Assembly: GCA_030674185.1 (NCBI GenBank)
Contig: JAPXFY010000026.1
Span: forward strand, 31,811,167 to 31,831,166
Reading direction: 5' to 3'
Length of the DNA stretch: 20,000 nucleotides
Origin: Monoplex corrugatus
Lineage: Eukaryota > Mollusca > Gastropoda > Littorinimorpha > Ranellidae
In this document: positions 8,183-18,310 of the stretch, in pieces
Layout: every line of letters starts with the position of its first letter
Position numbering within the stretch: the stretch's first letter is position 1
The notes under the pieces: generated by a model
What the model was told of the DNA's origin: nothing
Database searches by the model: none
The model's input: only the letters and a program-made list of their open reading frames with translations
Translations under genes and position numbers: made by a program

Positions 8183-8608
8183 CGAACCAGCAAGGCAAAA
8201 AAAATGATAGGAAGAAATAACAGAAAGGAAAAGAGCAAGGAAGAAACAAAGAGAGTGACAGAAAAGAGGAAATTTCTAGGACAGAATTTCCAAGGAGTGG
8301 GGATACTATTTATTCTGAAAGAGCGACCCAGCAAGGCAAAAAAAAGATAGGAAGAAATGACAGAAAGCAAAGGAGCAATGCAGAAACAAAGAGAGTGACA
8401 GAAAAGAGGAAATTTCTAGGAAAGAATTTCCAAGGAGTGGGGATACTATTTATTCTGAAAGAGCGACCCAGCAAGGCAAAAAAAAAAAAGAAGATAAGAA
8501 GAAATGACAGAAAGCAAAGGAGCAAGGTAGAAACAAAGAGAGTAACAGAAAAGAGAAAATTTCTAGGACAGAATTTCCAAGGACTGGGGATACTATCTAT
8601 ACTGAAAG
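8183..8608. repeat. 141-bp minisatellite, three units
   Basis: Unit starts (CGAACC/CGACCC followed by AGCAAGGCAAAA) at 8183, 8324 and 8464, so periods of 141 and 140 bp. This is one unit more than in copy A. Units differ at single bases, for example GGAAAGAATTTCC against GGACAGAATTTCC, so the extra unit is not a simple exact copy of its neighbour. Confidence 0.92.
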
Positions 8609-8721
8609 AGCCTCCGGCTTCCCCACGGTGGAATAAGCCAGCTTGCATATTATGTGTTTTCTGGAGTAACATGTAAGCAGACACAGACAGACAGACAGAG
8701 AGACGTAACAGAATGGATCGA

Positions 8722-8850
8722 CTTCAGTTTCAGTTTCAGTGTCTGAAAATAGCGTCTCAGTGCTCGGAATAAAGCCTATATGCAATGATGCCATGTGATG
8801 CCACTGACACCATGTGATGTAGAAGATCGGAAACGATCACGGCATAAGCC
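8722..8850 (+). mobile_element. SINE-like element head, plus strand, copy B
   Basis: Cleaner version of 2361-2479: CTTCAGTTTCAGTTTCAGTG, ATAGCGTCTCAG, GGAATAAAGCC, ATCACGGCATAAG, entering CCTTAAGT. TGATGCCA and CCATGTGATG occur as short internal duplicates. Block order matches the inverted element at 11125-11281. Confidence 0.58.
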
Positions 8851-9418
8851 TTAAGTCTGCACACAAACCCTATGCGCTGGCAAAGGTCTTGAGGTCCTGC
8901 CTTAAGTCTGCACACAAACCCTATGCGCTGGTAAAAGGTCTTGAGGTCCTGCCTTAAGTCTGCACACAAACCCTATGCGCTGGTAAAAGGTCTTGAGGTC
9001 CTGCCTTAAGTATGCACACAAACCCTATGCGCTGGCAAAGGTCTTGAGGTCCTGCCTTAAGTCTGCACACAAACCCTATGCGCTGGCAAAGGTCTTGAGG
9101 TCCTGCCTTAAGTCTGCACACAAACCCTATGCGCTGGCAAAGATCTTGAGGTCCTGCTTTAAGTCTGCACACAAACCCTATGCGCTGGTAAAAGGTCTTG
9201 AGGTCCTGCCTTAAGTATGCACACAAACCCTATGCGCTGGTAAAAGGTCTTGAGGTCCTGCCTTAAGTATGCACACAAACCCTATGCGCTGGTAAAAGGT
9301 CTTGAGGTCCTGCCTTAAGTCTGCACACAAACCCTATGCGCTGGCAAAAGGTCTTGAGGTCCTGCCTTAAGTATGCACACAAACCCTATGCGCTGGTAAA
9401 AGGTCTTGAGGTCCTGCC
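8851..9418. repeat. 51/52-bp minisatellite, 11 units
   Basis: Units start with TTAAGT (one CTTTAAGT variant) at 8851, 8902, 8954, 9006, 9057, 9108, 9159, 9211, 9263, 9315 and 9367. Units with GGCAAAGG are 51 bp long, those with GGTAAAAGG or GGCAAAAGG are 52. A second variable site is TCTGCACAC against TATGCACAC. The two unit types are interspersed, which suggests repeated unequal exchange or slippage. The 51-bp units give a 17-residue periodic open frame on the minus strand that is broken by every 52-bp unit, so it is not a gene. Confidence 0.97.
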
Positions 9419-9472
9419 TACATATTGCCCTAAATCGTTGATTATGTCAAAATGTTATTGCTATATTTGTTT

Positions 9473-9966
9473 AAAGCCCAGCCAGCTGCGTAGAGCCATA
9501 TCAGGGCTATAACCGTTTCAAAATATACACAATACTTCAACAGGGGGAAAAAAGGAAAAGAAAATTTAAGTACACACATCAATGAATTCGCGCGCACAAT
9601 CTAAGGAGATTCCCAAGGCATTGACCCACTCCGTCCAATACATCAAAAAGGCGATTTAAAAAAACATACCTGAATACAAATTTAAACATAACTAAGGATA
9701 CCGAAACATATTTTAAAAAAAGGGCCTAAATTACCGAAAATTTCTTCCGCGTGTCTCATTTCCCTAGAGCCAAAAATGCACTTAATACATGTACCCAATT
9801 ATCAATGCTAAGAGAAAGTAGGTAATAAAAAAAAAGAGAGAAATGACAGAAAGCAAAGGAACAAGACAGAAACAAAGAGAGTGACAGAAAAGAGGACATT
9901 TCTAGCACAGAATTTCCAGAAGGTGGGGATACTGTTTATACTGAAATAGCTCCCGGCATCCCCCAC
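9473..9966. repeat. Unclassified repeat block, version 2, copy B
   Basis: Near-identical to 2799-3290. It ends with one diverged unit of the 141-bp repeat just before the interrupted G run at 9967-9982. Confidence 0.75.
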
Positions 9967-10197
9967 GGGGGGGTGGGGGGGGAATGTCAAAAAGTTATGC
10001 TGAAAACACATAATCAAATTAAAGAAGCAGAATAGCTCATTGAATAAATGAAATTTCTATTGCTTAATGAAATATGTCTTTAGGATTCCTGGACCACAAC
10101 AGAAATAATCGCTTCCCTAACCTGTCAGCTCCGCTCATGCACATCTTAACATGGCAACCACTGCACTTTATTTCCACACGCAAATATTTTTGTTTTA

Positions 10198-10198
10198 G

Positions 10199-10241
<43 letters not shown>

Positions 10242-10400
10242 TGTGTGTGTGTGTGTGTTTGTGTTTTTTTGTGTTTGTGAGTGTGTATGCGTGCGTGTGC
10301 GTGTGCATGTGTGTGTGTGTTTGTGTGTGTGTATGTGTGTGTGTGTTTATGCGTGTGTTTGTGCGTGCGTTCGTGTGTGTGTTTGTGTGTGTGTGTGTGG
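10198..10400. repeat. CT tract followed by GT-rich tract, copy B
   Basis: CT units to about 10238, then GT-rich to 10400. The CT tract lacks the CCTCTC interruption of copy A. The 9983-10197 and 10401-10714 stretches match unassigned sequence of copy A. Confidence 0.96.
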
Positions 10401-10714
10401 CAAATTTATTTTCACAATAGCAGTGGGGATTATATCATCTTGTTTTTACATTTTCCCAAATGCGGAAGTGATCTGTTCCGTTTCCATTTCGGGATTTACA
10501 GGGCCTTCACACATGAAGCGCAGACCTGTCTCGTCATTCCGTGATGCAGAGATACGTTTTGTTTTGTTTGTTTGTTTCTTTCTTTCTTTGTTTCTTTGTT
10601 TGTTTTTTCGTTTCCTTTCAAGGATTTATAATCCATTTTCAATTCAGCTCCCTTCCCTTAAATTTACTCCTTTCATTTAAAGATTTACACTGGCTCTGCA
10701 AATCGGTGCAGTCA

Positions 10715-11066
<352 letters not shown>

Positions 11067-11124
11067 TCTCCGATTGCAGACAAATATCCCATGATTTCAT
11101 TAATTTTCAGTCACTGCGGTTTGA

Positions 11125-11281
11125 CCAAATCTTGAGGACCTGGCCAGCTCATGGGTTTATGTGTAGGCTTAAGGCTTGTGCCACGGTCACCATATACGCG
11201 GCAACCTGTGACGTTAGTGCATAATTATGGAATTCGTTCCGCGCGCGGAGACGTCATCTTGAGAAACTGAAACTGAAACTG
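11125..11281 (-). mobile_element. SINE-like element, inverted, copy B
   Basis: Matches 4479-4634 and again carries the 52-bp segment once. It sits about 1.7 kb from the expanded plus-strand element, in opposite orientation, so the two could pair as an inverted repeat. The following 11282-11573 is unassigned. Confidence 0.6.
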
Positions 11282-11592
11282 GTTGTTTATGCTTTCTTCT
11301 GTGTTGTTTTCGTTGTTCGTGTTTTCTCCAATCTAAAGATTTGTCTGCTCCACCCCCCCCTCCCCCACACACCCCACCCCCCGATTTAAAGACTTAAATT
11401 CTTTCATTACAAAAATATTTACGCTGGCTCACATTTTAACCGATATCTTTAAATCAAAGACGATGCATGTAAATACCAGGATAATTTGCCGTTTTTTTTT
11501 CTGAATAAATCGGAGAATGCCGTTGGAAAATGTAAAACAATGCTTCCATACATCCATTTCTTTTTGTTTTTAGGACTCCGTGGCCTCTGTGG

Positions 11593-11633
11593 CCTTGGTA
11601 GACTGCAAGTGAGTGTGGAATGTGCGTGTGTGC

Positions 11634-11698
<65 letters not shown>

Positions 11699-11955
11699 TT
11701 GTTTGTGTGTGTGTGTGTGTTTGTTTGTGTGTGTGTGAGTGTGTGCGTGCACGTGTGTGCGTGTGCATGTGCGTGCGTGCGTGGTGTGTGTGAGTGTGTG
11801 TGTGCGTATGTGTGTGTGCGTGCATGGTACACTGCAAGCGAGTGTGGAATATGCGTGTGTGCGGTGTGTATATGCCTGCGCAGGCGTGCATGTGTGTGTG
11901 TGTGTGCATGTGGACATGTGTGCATGCTTGTGTGCGTGTGTGTGTGTGTGTATTT
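11593..11955. repeat. GT-rich tract with internal duplication, copy B
   Basis: As 4954-5312, with the ACTGCAAGTGAGTGTGG module near 11602 and a variant (ACTGCAAGCGAGTGTGG) near 11830. Confidence 0.95.
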
Positions 11956-12062
11956 TATTGTATTTGCTTTAAAATTGTGGTTGGCACTGGGAAGCAGATG
12001 TATTGCATTTCATTTCTGGTTTAGAGATAATAACGTATTTCGAACTAAACTGAACTGAACAG

Positions 12063-12662
12063 TATTGTATTGTATTGTATTGTGTTGCATTGTGTTGCAT
12101 CGTATTGTATTGTATTGCATTGTATTGTATTGTGTTGTATTGTATTGTATTGCATTGCATGGTATAGTATTGTATTGCATTGTACAGTACTGCACTGCAT
12201 TGTATTGTATTGCACTGCACTACATCGCATTGTATTGCATTGTATTGCACTATATTGTATTGCACTGCATTGTATTGTATTGTATTGCACTATATTGTAT
12301 TGCATTGCATTGCATTGTATTGTATTGCATTGTATTGCACTGCACTGCACTACATCGCATTGTATTGCATAGTATTGCACTATATTGTATTACACTGCAT
12401 TGTATTGCATTGCACTGCACTGTATTGTATTGCACCGCATTGCACTGTATTGTATTGCACTGCATTGCATTGCATTGTATTGCACCGCATTGCACTGTAT
12501 TGTATTGTACTGCATTGCATTGCACTGCATTATATTGTATTGCACTGCATTGTATAGTATTGTATTGCATCGCATTGTATAGTATTGCACCAAATTGCAT
12601 TGCATTGCATTGTATTGTATTGTATTGTATTGCACTGCACTGCAATGTATTGCACTGCACTG
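12063..12662. repeat. TATTG pentanucleotide array, copy B, long
   Basis: About 600 bp of pentamers mixing TATTG, CATTG, CACTG and CACCG. It shows higher-order order: the phrase CACTACATCGCATTGTATTG near 12217 recurs near 12348, and CACCGCATTGCACTGTATTG near 12434 recurs near 12482. Pentamer frames remain open on both strands without being genes. Confidence 0.97.
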
Positions 12663-12966
12663 TAGCCTGTTGTATTTATTGTTCTCCGTTTTCATTTCAG
12701 GCCGTGCAAACTCCAACGCTGACGCCAGCGTGGCAACGATGACTGGTTGGCTGAACAAACCCACAAAAGACGCAACGTTTTACATATATGCCTGCATTTT
12801 CCATTTCTCTTGGGTTTTACGAAAGCCGTCCGCTGATCATGTAAACATCTTTAAAAATACTGAATACAATGACAATGATAATGACGTTTTAGTAGAAACT
12901 TTCAGCTATGAGTAATGCATTTTTCAAGCTTATCGTTGTGAATTTACTTATCTGCAGAGATATATG

Positions 12967-12970
<4 letters not shown>
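12663..12970 (+). other. Unassigned stretch with acceptor-like site and 71-codon open frame
   Basis: GTTCTCCGTTTTCATTTCAG ends at 12700 and has the pyrimidine-rich plus CAG form of a 3' splice site. The frame after it reads GRANSNADASVATMTGWLNK and continues to a stop at 12913-12915. The first half looks like ordinary coding composition, the second half (from about 12780) is AT-rich. A GTAAAC donor-like site is at 12841. I do not recognise the peptide. It could be a terminal exon or chance. Confidence 0.2.

Positions 12971-13048
<78 letters not shown>
12971..13048. repeat. TA microsatellite
   Basis: About 39 uninterrupted AT dinucleotides. It would form a cruciform easily. Confidence 0.98.
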
Positions 13049-13050
<2 letters not shown>

Positions 13051-13309
13051 GAAGCAGCATGTGCACAGAAAAGGCAACAAATCGATGTAAAAATTTCCCA
13101 AATTTTCGGCGGTACACCCGCCTTCCTCAAGGGGACTTTAGTCACTGACTACGATATGCTACACAAACACATCAGAATATTTTACGTAGGCTACATTACG
13201 TAGTCTTGACTCGATATTGTTGTGACGTCAATTGACAGAGTTCAGGCCCAGAGGAAATATGGTTTTCATTTTGTTCATCCAAAAAGACTCCCTCCTCAGT
13301 CTGGTGTCC
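13049..13309 (-). mobile_element. Possible short element between two TA tracts, with hammerhead-like hairpin
   Basis: About 260 bp of non-repetitive sequence lies between the TA tract at 12971-13048 and a second one starting at 13310. On the minus strand, CTTGAGGA is followed by a perfect 5-bp stem GGCGG/CCGCC with a GTGTA loop, then GAAAATTTGGGAAATTT. This resembles a hammerhead ribozyme core (CUGANGA, stem II, GAAA, stem III), but the first core base is U instead of C and I find no good stem I. Hammerhead motifs are known from Penelope-like retroelements and from small retrozymes. The mobile-element call is an inference. A second hairpin AGACT/AGTCT lies at 13285-13302. Confidence 0.3.
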
Positions 13310-13460
<151 letters not shown>

Positions 13461-13612
13461 TGGAACTTTATTATCTAATAGCACAGATATTAGCACATAG
13501 CCCAACTCGCCTGGCTGCCGTTGCTAATCTATTTATACTGAAACAACAGTAAACAGGATACTGCGAAACGAAATTCAAAATGAAACAAATTAGACACCAA
13601 AATATAATATGA
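13461..13612. other. Short unassigned island between repeats
   Basis: About 150 bp of ordinary AT-rich complexity with no repeats and no recognisable frame. AATAAAG on the minus strand near 13470 could be a polyadenylation-type hexamer, but nothing else supports a transcript end. Confidence 0.4.
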
Positions 13613-13850
13613 CGACAGACAGACAGACACAGACAGACACAGAGACAGACAGACACAAAGAGACAGACACAGACAGACGAACAGAGATTGAAGAGAGGGA
13701 GAGAAAGGCAAAAAGACGGATAGAGAAAGACGACAGACAAAAATAGCTAGACGGACACACCGACACAGACACAGATAGATAGATAGATAGATAGATAGAT
13801 ACATAGATACATAGATAGATACATAGATACATAGATAGATATATAGAGAG
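13613..13850. repeat. CAGA and GATA microsatellites
   Basis: CAGACA units up to about 13770, with a mixed GAGA stretch, then GATA tetranucleotides with GATAC variants (about 13773-13845). These lead into the main satellite. Confidence 0.93.
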
Positions 13851-13872
13851 ACAGAGAGACCAAGAGACAGAC

Positions 13873-13907
<35 letters not shown>

Positions 13908-13944
13908 GAGACAGACAGACAGAGAGAGAGACCAAGAGACAGAC

Positions 13945-13975
<31 letters not shown>

Positions 13976-14118
13976 GAGAGAGACCAAGAGACAGAGAGAG
14001 AGAGAGAGAGACCAAGAGACAGAGAGAGAGAGAGAGAGACCAAGAGACAGAGAGAGAGAGAGAGAGACCAAGAGACAGAGAGAGAGAGAGAGAGAGACCA
14101 AGAGACAGACAGACAGAC

Positions 14119-14151
<33 letters not shown>

Positions 14152-17100
14152 GAGACCAAGAGACAGAGACAGAGAGAGAGAGACCAAGAGACAGACAGAG
14201 AGAGAGAGAGAGAGACCAAAGACAGAGAGAGAGAGAGAGAGACCAAGAGACAGACAGACAGACAGAGAGAGAGAGAGAGACCAAGAGACAGACAGAGAGA
14301 GAGAGAGACCAAGAGACAGACAGAGAGAGAGAGAGAGACCAAGAGACAGACAGACAGACAGAGAGAGAGAGAGAGACCAAGAGACAGACAGAGAGAGAGA
14401 GAGACCAAGAGACAGACAGAGAGAGAGAGAGAGACCAAGAGACAGACAGAGAGAGAGAGAGAGACCAAGAGACAGACAGACAGAGAGAGAGAGAGACCAA
14501 GAGACAGACAGAGAGAGAGAGAGACCAAGAGACAGACACAGAGAGAGAGAGAGAGACCAAGAGACAGACAGAGAGAGAGAGAGAGAGAGACCAAGAGACA
14601 GACAGAGAGAGAGAGAGACCAAGAGACAGACACAGAGAGAGAGAGAGACCAAGAGACAGACACAGAGAGAGAGAGACCAAGAGACAGACAGAGAGAGAGA
14701 GAGACCAAGAGACAGACAGAGAGAGAGAGAGACAAGAGACAGACAGAGAGAGAGAGAGACCAAGAGACAGAGAGAGAGAGAGAGAGACAAGAGACAGACA
14801 GACAGAAGAGAGACAAGAGACAGACAGAAGAGAGAGACCAAGAGACAGACAGAGAAGAGAGACAGAGAGACAGAGAGAGAGAGAACCAAGAGACAGACAG
14901 AGAGAGAGAGAGAGACCAAGAGACAGACAGAGAGAGAAGAGAGAGAGACCAAGACAGACAGAGAGAGAGAGAGACCAAGAGACAGACAGACAGAGAGAAG
15001 AGAGAGAGACAAGACAGACAGAGAGACCAAGAGACAGACAGACAGACAGAGAGAGAGAGAAGAGACCAAGAGACAGACAGACACAGAGACAGAGAGAAGA
15101 CAGAGAGACAAGAGACGACAGAAAAGAACAGAGAGAGAGAGAGACAGACAGAGAGACCAAGAGACAGACAGAGAGACCAGAGACAGACAGAGAGAGAGAG
15201 AGAGAGACCAAGAGACAGACACACAGAGAGAGAGAGACCAAGAGACAGACAGAGAGAGAGAGAGAGAGAGACCAAGAGACAGACAGAGAGAGAGAGAGAG
15301 ACCAAGAGACAGAGAGAGAGAGAGAGAGACAGAGAGACCAAGAGACAGACAGAGAGAGAGACAGAGAGACAGAGAGAGAGAGAGAGAGACCAAGAGACAG
15401 ACAGACAGAGAGAGAGAGAGACCAAGAGACAGACAGAGAGAGAGAGAGACCAAGAGACAGACACAGAGAGAGAGAGAGAGACCAAGAGACAGACAGAGAG
15501 AGAGAGAGAGAGAGACCAAGAGACAGACAGAGAGAGAGAGAGACCAAGAGACAGACACAGAGAGAGAGAGAGAGACCAAGAGACAGACACAGAGAGAGAG
15601 AGACCAAGAGACAGACAGAGAGAGAGAGAGACCAAGAGACAGACAGAGAGAGAGAGAGACCAAGAGACAGACAGACAGAGAGAGAGAGAGAGAGACCAAG
15701 AGACAGACAGACAGAGAGAGAGAGAGAGACCAAGAGACAGACAGACAGAGAGAGAGAGAGAGAGACCAAGAGACAGACAGAGAGAGAGAGAGAGACCAAG
15801 AGACAGACAGACAGAGAGAGAGAGAGACCAAGAGACAGAGAGAGAGAGAGAGAGACCAAGAGACAGACACAGAGAGAGAGAGACCAAGAGACAGACAGAG
15901 AGAGAGAGAGACCAAGAGACAGACAGAGAGAGAGAGAGACCAAGAGACAGAGAGAGAGAGAGAGACCAAGAGACAGACAGAGAGAGAGAGAGACCAAGAG
16001 ACAGACAGAGAGAGAGAGAGACCAAGAGACAGACAGAGAGAGAGAGAGACCAAGAGACAGAGAGAGAGAGAGAGAGACCAAGAGACAGACACAGAGAGAG
16101 AGACCAAGAGACAGACAGAGAGAGAGAGAGACCAAGAGACAGACAGAGAGAGAGAGAGACCAAGAGACAGACAGAGAGAGAGAGAGACCAAGAGACAGAC
16201 AGACAGAGAGAGAGAGAGAGAGACCAAGAGACAGACAGACAGAGAGAGAGAGAGAGAGAGACCAAGAGACAGACAGAGAGAGAGAGAGACCAAGAGACAG
16301 ACAGACAGAGAGAGAGAGAGAGAGAGACCAAGAGACAGACAGAGAGAGAGAGAGAGACCAAGAGACAGACAGACAGACAGAGAGAGAGAGACAGAGACCA
16401 AGAGACAGACAGAGACAGAGAGAGAGAGAGAGACAGAGAGACCAAGAGACAGACAGAGATAGAGAGACAGAGAGAGAGAGAGAGAGACAGACAGAGAGAC
16501 AAGAGACAGACAGAGAGACCAAGAGACAGACAGAGAGAGAGAGAGAGAGACCAAGAGACAGACACACAGAGAGAGAGAGACCAAGAGACAGACAGAGAGA
16601 GAGAGAGAGAGAGACCAAGAGAAGACAGAGAGAGAGAGAGAGAGACCAAGAGACAGAGGAGAGAGAGAGAGAGACAGAGACAGAGACCAAGAGACAGACA
16701 GAGAGAGAGACAGAGAGACAGAGAGAGAGAGAGAGACCAAGAGACAGACAGAGAGAAGAGAGAGACCAAGAGACAGACAGAGAGAGAGAGAGACCAAGAG
16801 ACAGAGAGAGAGGAGAGAGACAGAGAGACAGAGAGAGACCAAGAGACAGACAGAGAGAGAGAGAGACAGAGAGACCAGAGAGACAGAAGAGAGACAGAGA
16901 GAGAGAGAGAGAGGAGCAAGAGACAGACAGAGAGAGAGAGAGAGAGACAGAGACAGAGAGAGACCAAGAAGAGGAAGGACAAGACAGAAGAAAGAGAGAG
17001 ACAGAGAGAGACCAAGAGACAGACAGAGAGAGAGAGAGAGACAGAGAGACCAAGAGACAGAGAGAGAGAGAGAGAGAGACCAAGAGACAGACAGAGAGAG

Positions 17101-17512
17101 AGAGAGAGAGCAGAGAGACCAAGAGACAGACAGACAGAAGAGAGAGAGAGACAGAGAGACCAAGAGACAGACAGAGAGAGAGAGAGGAGAGACAGAGAGA
17201 CCAAGAGACAGACAGAGAGAGAGAGAGAGAGACAGAGAGACCAAGAGACAGACAGAGAGAGAGAGAGAGACAGAGAGACCAAGAGACAGACAGAGAGAGA
17301 GAAGAGAGAGACCAAGAGACAGACAGAGGAGAGAGAGAACGAGAGACAGAGAGAAGGAACAGAGAGACCAGACAGACAGAGAGAGAGAGAGCAGACAGGA
17401 GACCAAGAGACAGACAGAGAGAGAGAGAGAGAGACAGAGAGACCAAGAGACAGACAGAGAGAGAAGAGAGAGAGAGACAGAGAGACCAAGAGACAGACAG
17501 AGAGAGAGAGAG
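13851..17512. repeat. 3.7-kb purine-rich satellite, ~28-32-bp CCAAGAGACAGA unit
   Basis: The array repeats GACCAAGAGACAGACAGA followed by a variable GA run. CCAAG boxes near the left end are at 13984, 14012, 14040, 14068 and 14098, giving 28-30 bp spacing, so on the order of 100 units. Variation is mostly in the number of GA and CAGA subunits. Between about 14800-15180 and from 16620 on, units lose single bases (GAAGAG, GGAGAG, ACAAGAG), so the order decays. The complementary strand is TC-rich with no TAA, TAG or TGA, so all three minus frames are open for over 3.8 kb and encode [14 protein letters not shown] runs. This is a property of the repeat, not a gene. Such purine/pyrimidine asymmetry favours triplex DNA. 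Confidence 0.97.
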
Positions 17513-17570
17513 AATGTATGGATGATATAAAAAAAAAAAAAACTAAGACCAACGGTGCTCACGAACCTTC

Positions 17571-17629
17571 ACAACAACAACAACAACAACAACAACAATA
17601 ACAACAACAACAACAACAACAACAACAAC
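17571..17629. repeat. CAA trinucleotide repeat
   Basis: About 19 CAA units with one AATAAC interruption. A 13-base A run precedes it at about 17529-17542. Confidence 0.97.
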
Positions 17630-17800
17630 GTCATAACCAATAGCAAGGTGTAAAAAGACCGTGATGAAATCTCTTACACACGCTCATCATTCATCATCCA
17701 CAACGTTTACGATAGAAGGAATGGGCGGAGTTTTAGACATGATATCGGCACCGCCATTTTGGTTGTAAATCCTGCGGACTTAATAACAATTTTTATTTCA
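17630..17800 (+). promoter_or_regulatory. Promoter-like cluster: CCAAT, GC box, YY1-like site
   Basis: CCAAT at 17637-17641, GGGCGG at 17723-17728 and CCGCCATTTTGG at 17751-17762 lie within 130 bp of non-repetitive DNA. The last matches the YY1-type element often found near start sites of animal genes. No exon can be shown downstream, so the role is inferred from motifs alone. Confidence 0.25.
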
Positions 17801-17878
17801 AAAAAAAAAAAAAAAAAAAAGGCAATTTAAGTTGCTATCGGTTGCGGCAACACACTTTTTTTTTTCTTTTTTTTTTTG
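17801..17878. repeat. A20 run and T-rich run facing each other
   Basis: A run of about 20 A (17801-17820) and a T run with one C (17856-17877) enclose a 35-bp GC-richer loop that itself contains GTTGC...GCAAC. It could fold as a long A/T hairpin. Either run might be a retroposon tail. Confidence 0.75.
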
Positions 17879-18111
17879 ATCTGCCGTTTTGTAGCCAAGT
17901 CCTGAGAAGGAAGTCCATGTCCACTGCTGCTGATGAAAGGACAAGCTTTAAGACCTGAATGCTTTTGCAGGTATTGCAAGCCTTGATCAATGGCTGGCCT
18001 ATTGTGGTGCAGCCGACATATTTCACTGCCGGAGTCTCCCGCTCCTATAAAAGTTTCATCATTACGTGCTTCTCTGCTAGTATTCCCATTCTTTACAGTG
18101 TCATTTTCCTC
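17827..18111 (-). other. Weak 94-codon open frame without Met, possible exon or decayed gene piece
   Basis: Read on the minus strand, a frame stays open between a TGA at 18112-18114 and a TAA at 17827-17829. It includes GNTSREARNDETFIGAG, SEICRLHHNRPAIDQGLQYL and QKHSGLKACPFISSS, then seven Lys from the T run and a short tail. Composition is protein-like and no methionine start is present, which would fit an internal or terminal exon. A second minus frame (17835-18026) with a Met start overlaps it, and I cannot choose between them. I recognise neither product. Confidence 0.15.
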
Positions 18112-18115
18112 TCAT

Positions 18116-18310
18116 CCTGTCTTTCTTTTTGTATTGTTTTTTGTTTATTTGTTTTGTTTTGTTTTTCAGCTATAGTTGTTTGTTTTTGTTTGGGCTTTTT
18201 TTTTTATATTGTTTGGGGTTTTATTCTTGTTCCTTTTTTATAGTTCTTCTTCGTTTCTTATTCCAAACGTCCTTTTTCCTTCCTTGTCTTCTATTTCCTT
18301 CTTTTCCTGT
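18116..18310. other. T-rich low-complexity sequence
   Basis: TTTG, TTTC and TTTTT-rich DNA with no defined unit, marking the change from purine-rich to pyrimidine-rich on the plus strand. Open frames here encode only F/L/S-rich chance peptides. Confidence 0.7.

Noticed and set aside
8851..9418. Regular ~52-bp repeats as a CRISPR array
   Set aside because: There are no unique spacers between repeats; the whole unit is repeated, and the context is eukaryotic.
12063..12742. Long open frames of YCIVLHCIVL type in the TATTG arrays on both strands
   Set aside because: They are translations of a pentanucleotide repeat. Several frames on both strands are open at once and there is no non-repeat coding sequence.
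13285..13302. Second hammerhead core (CTGAGGA on the minus strand)
   Set aside because: The CUGANGA string is exact, but no stem II precedes the next GAAA about 27 bases on; the nearby AGACT/AGTCT pairing conflicts with the fold.
13529..17562. Three giant minus-strand open frames (1271-1320 codons) as genes
   Set aside because: All three frames are open at once and encode the same simple runs; the repeat lacks stop triplets. This is expected from the satellite composition.
18046..18053. TATAAAAG as a plus-strand TATA box
   Set aside because: A single motif with no initiator, exon or conserved context downstream; the following DNA is T-rich low complexity.
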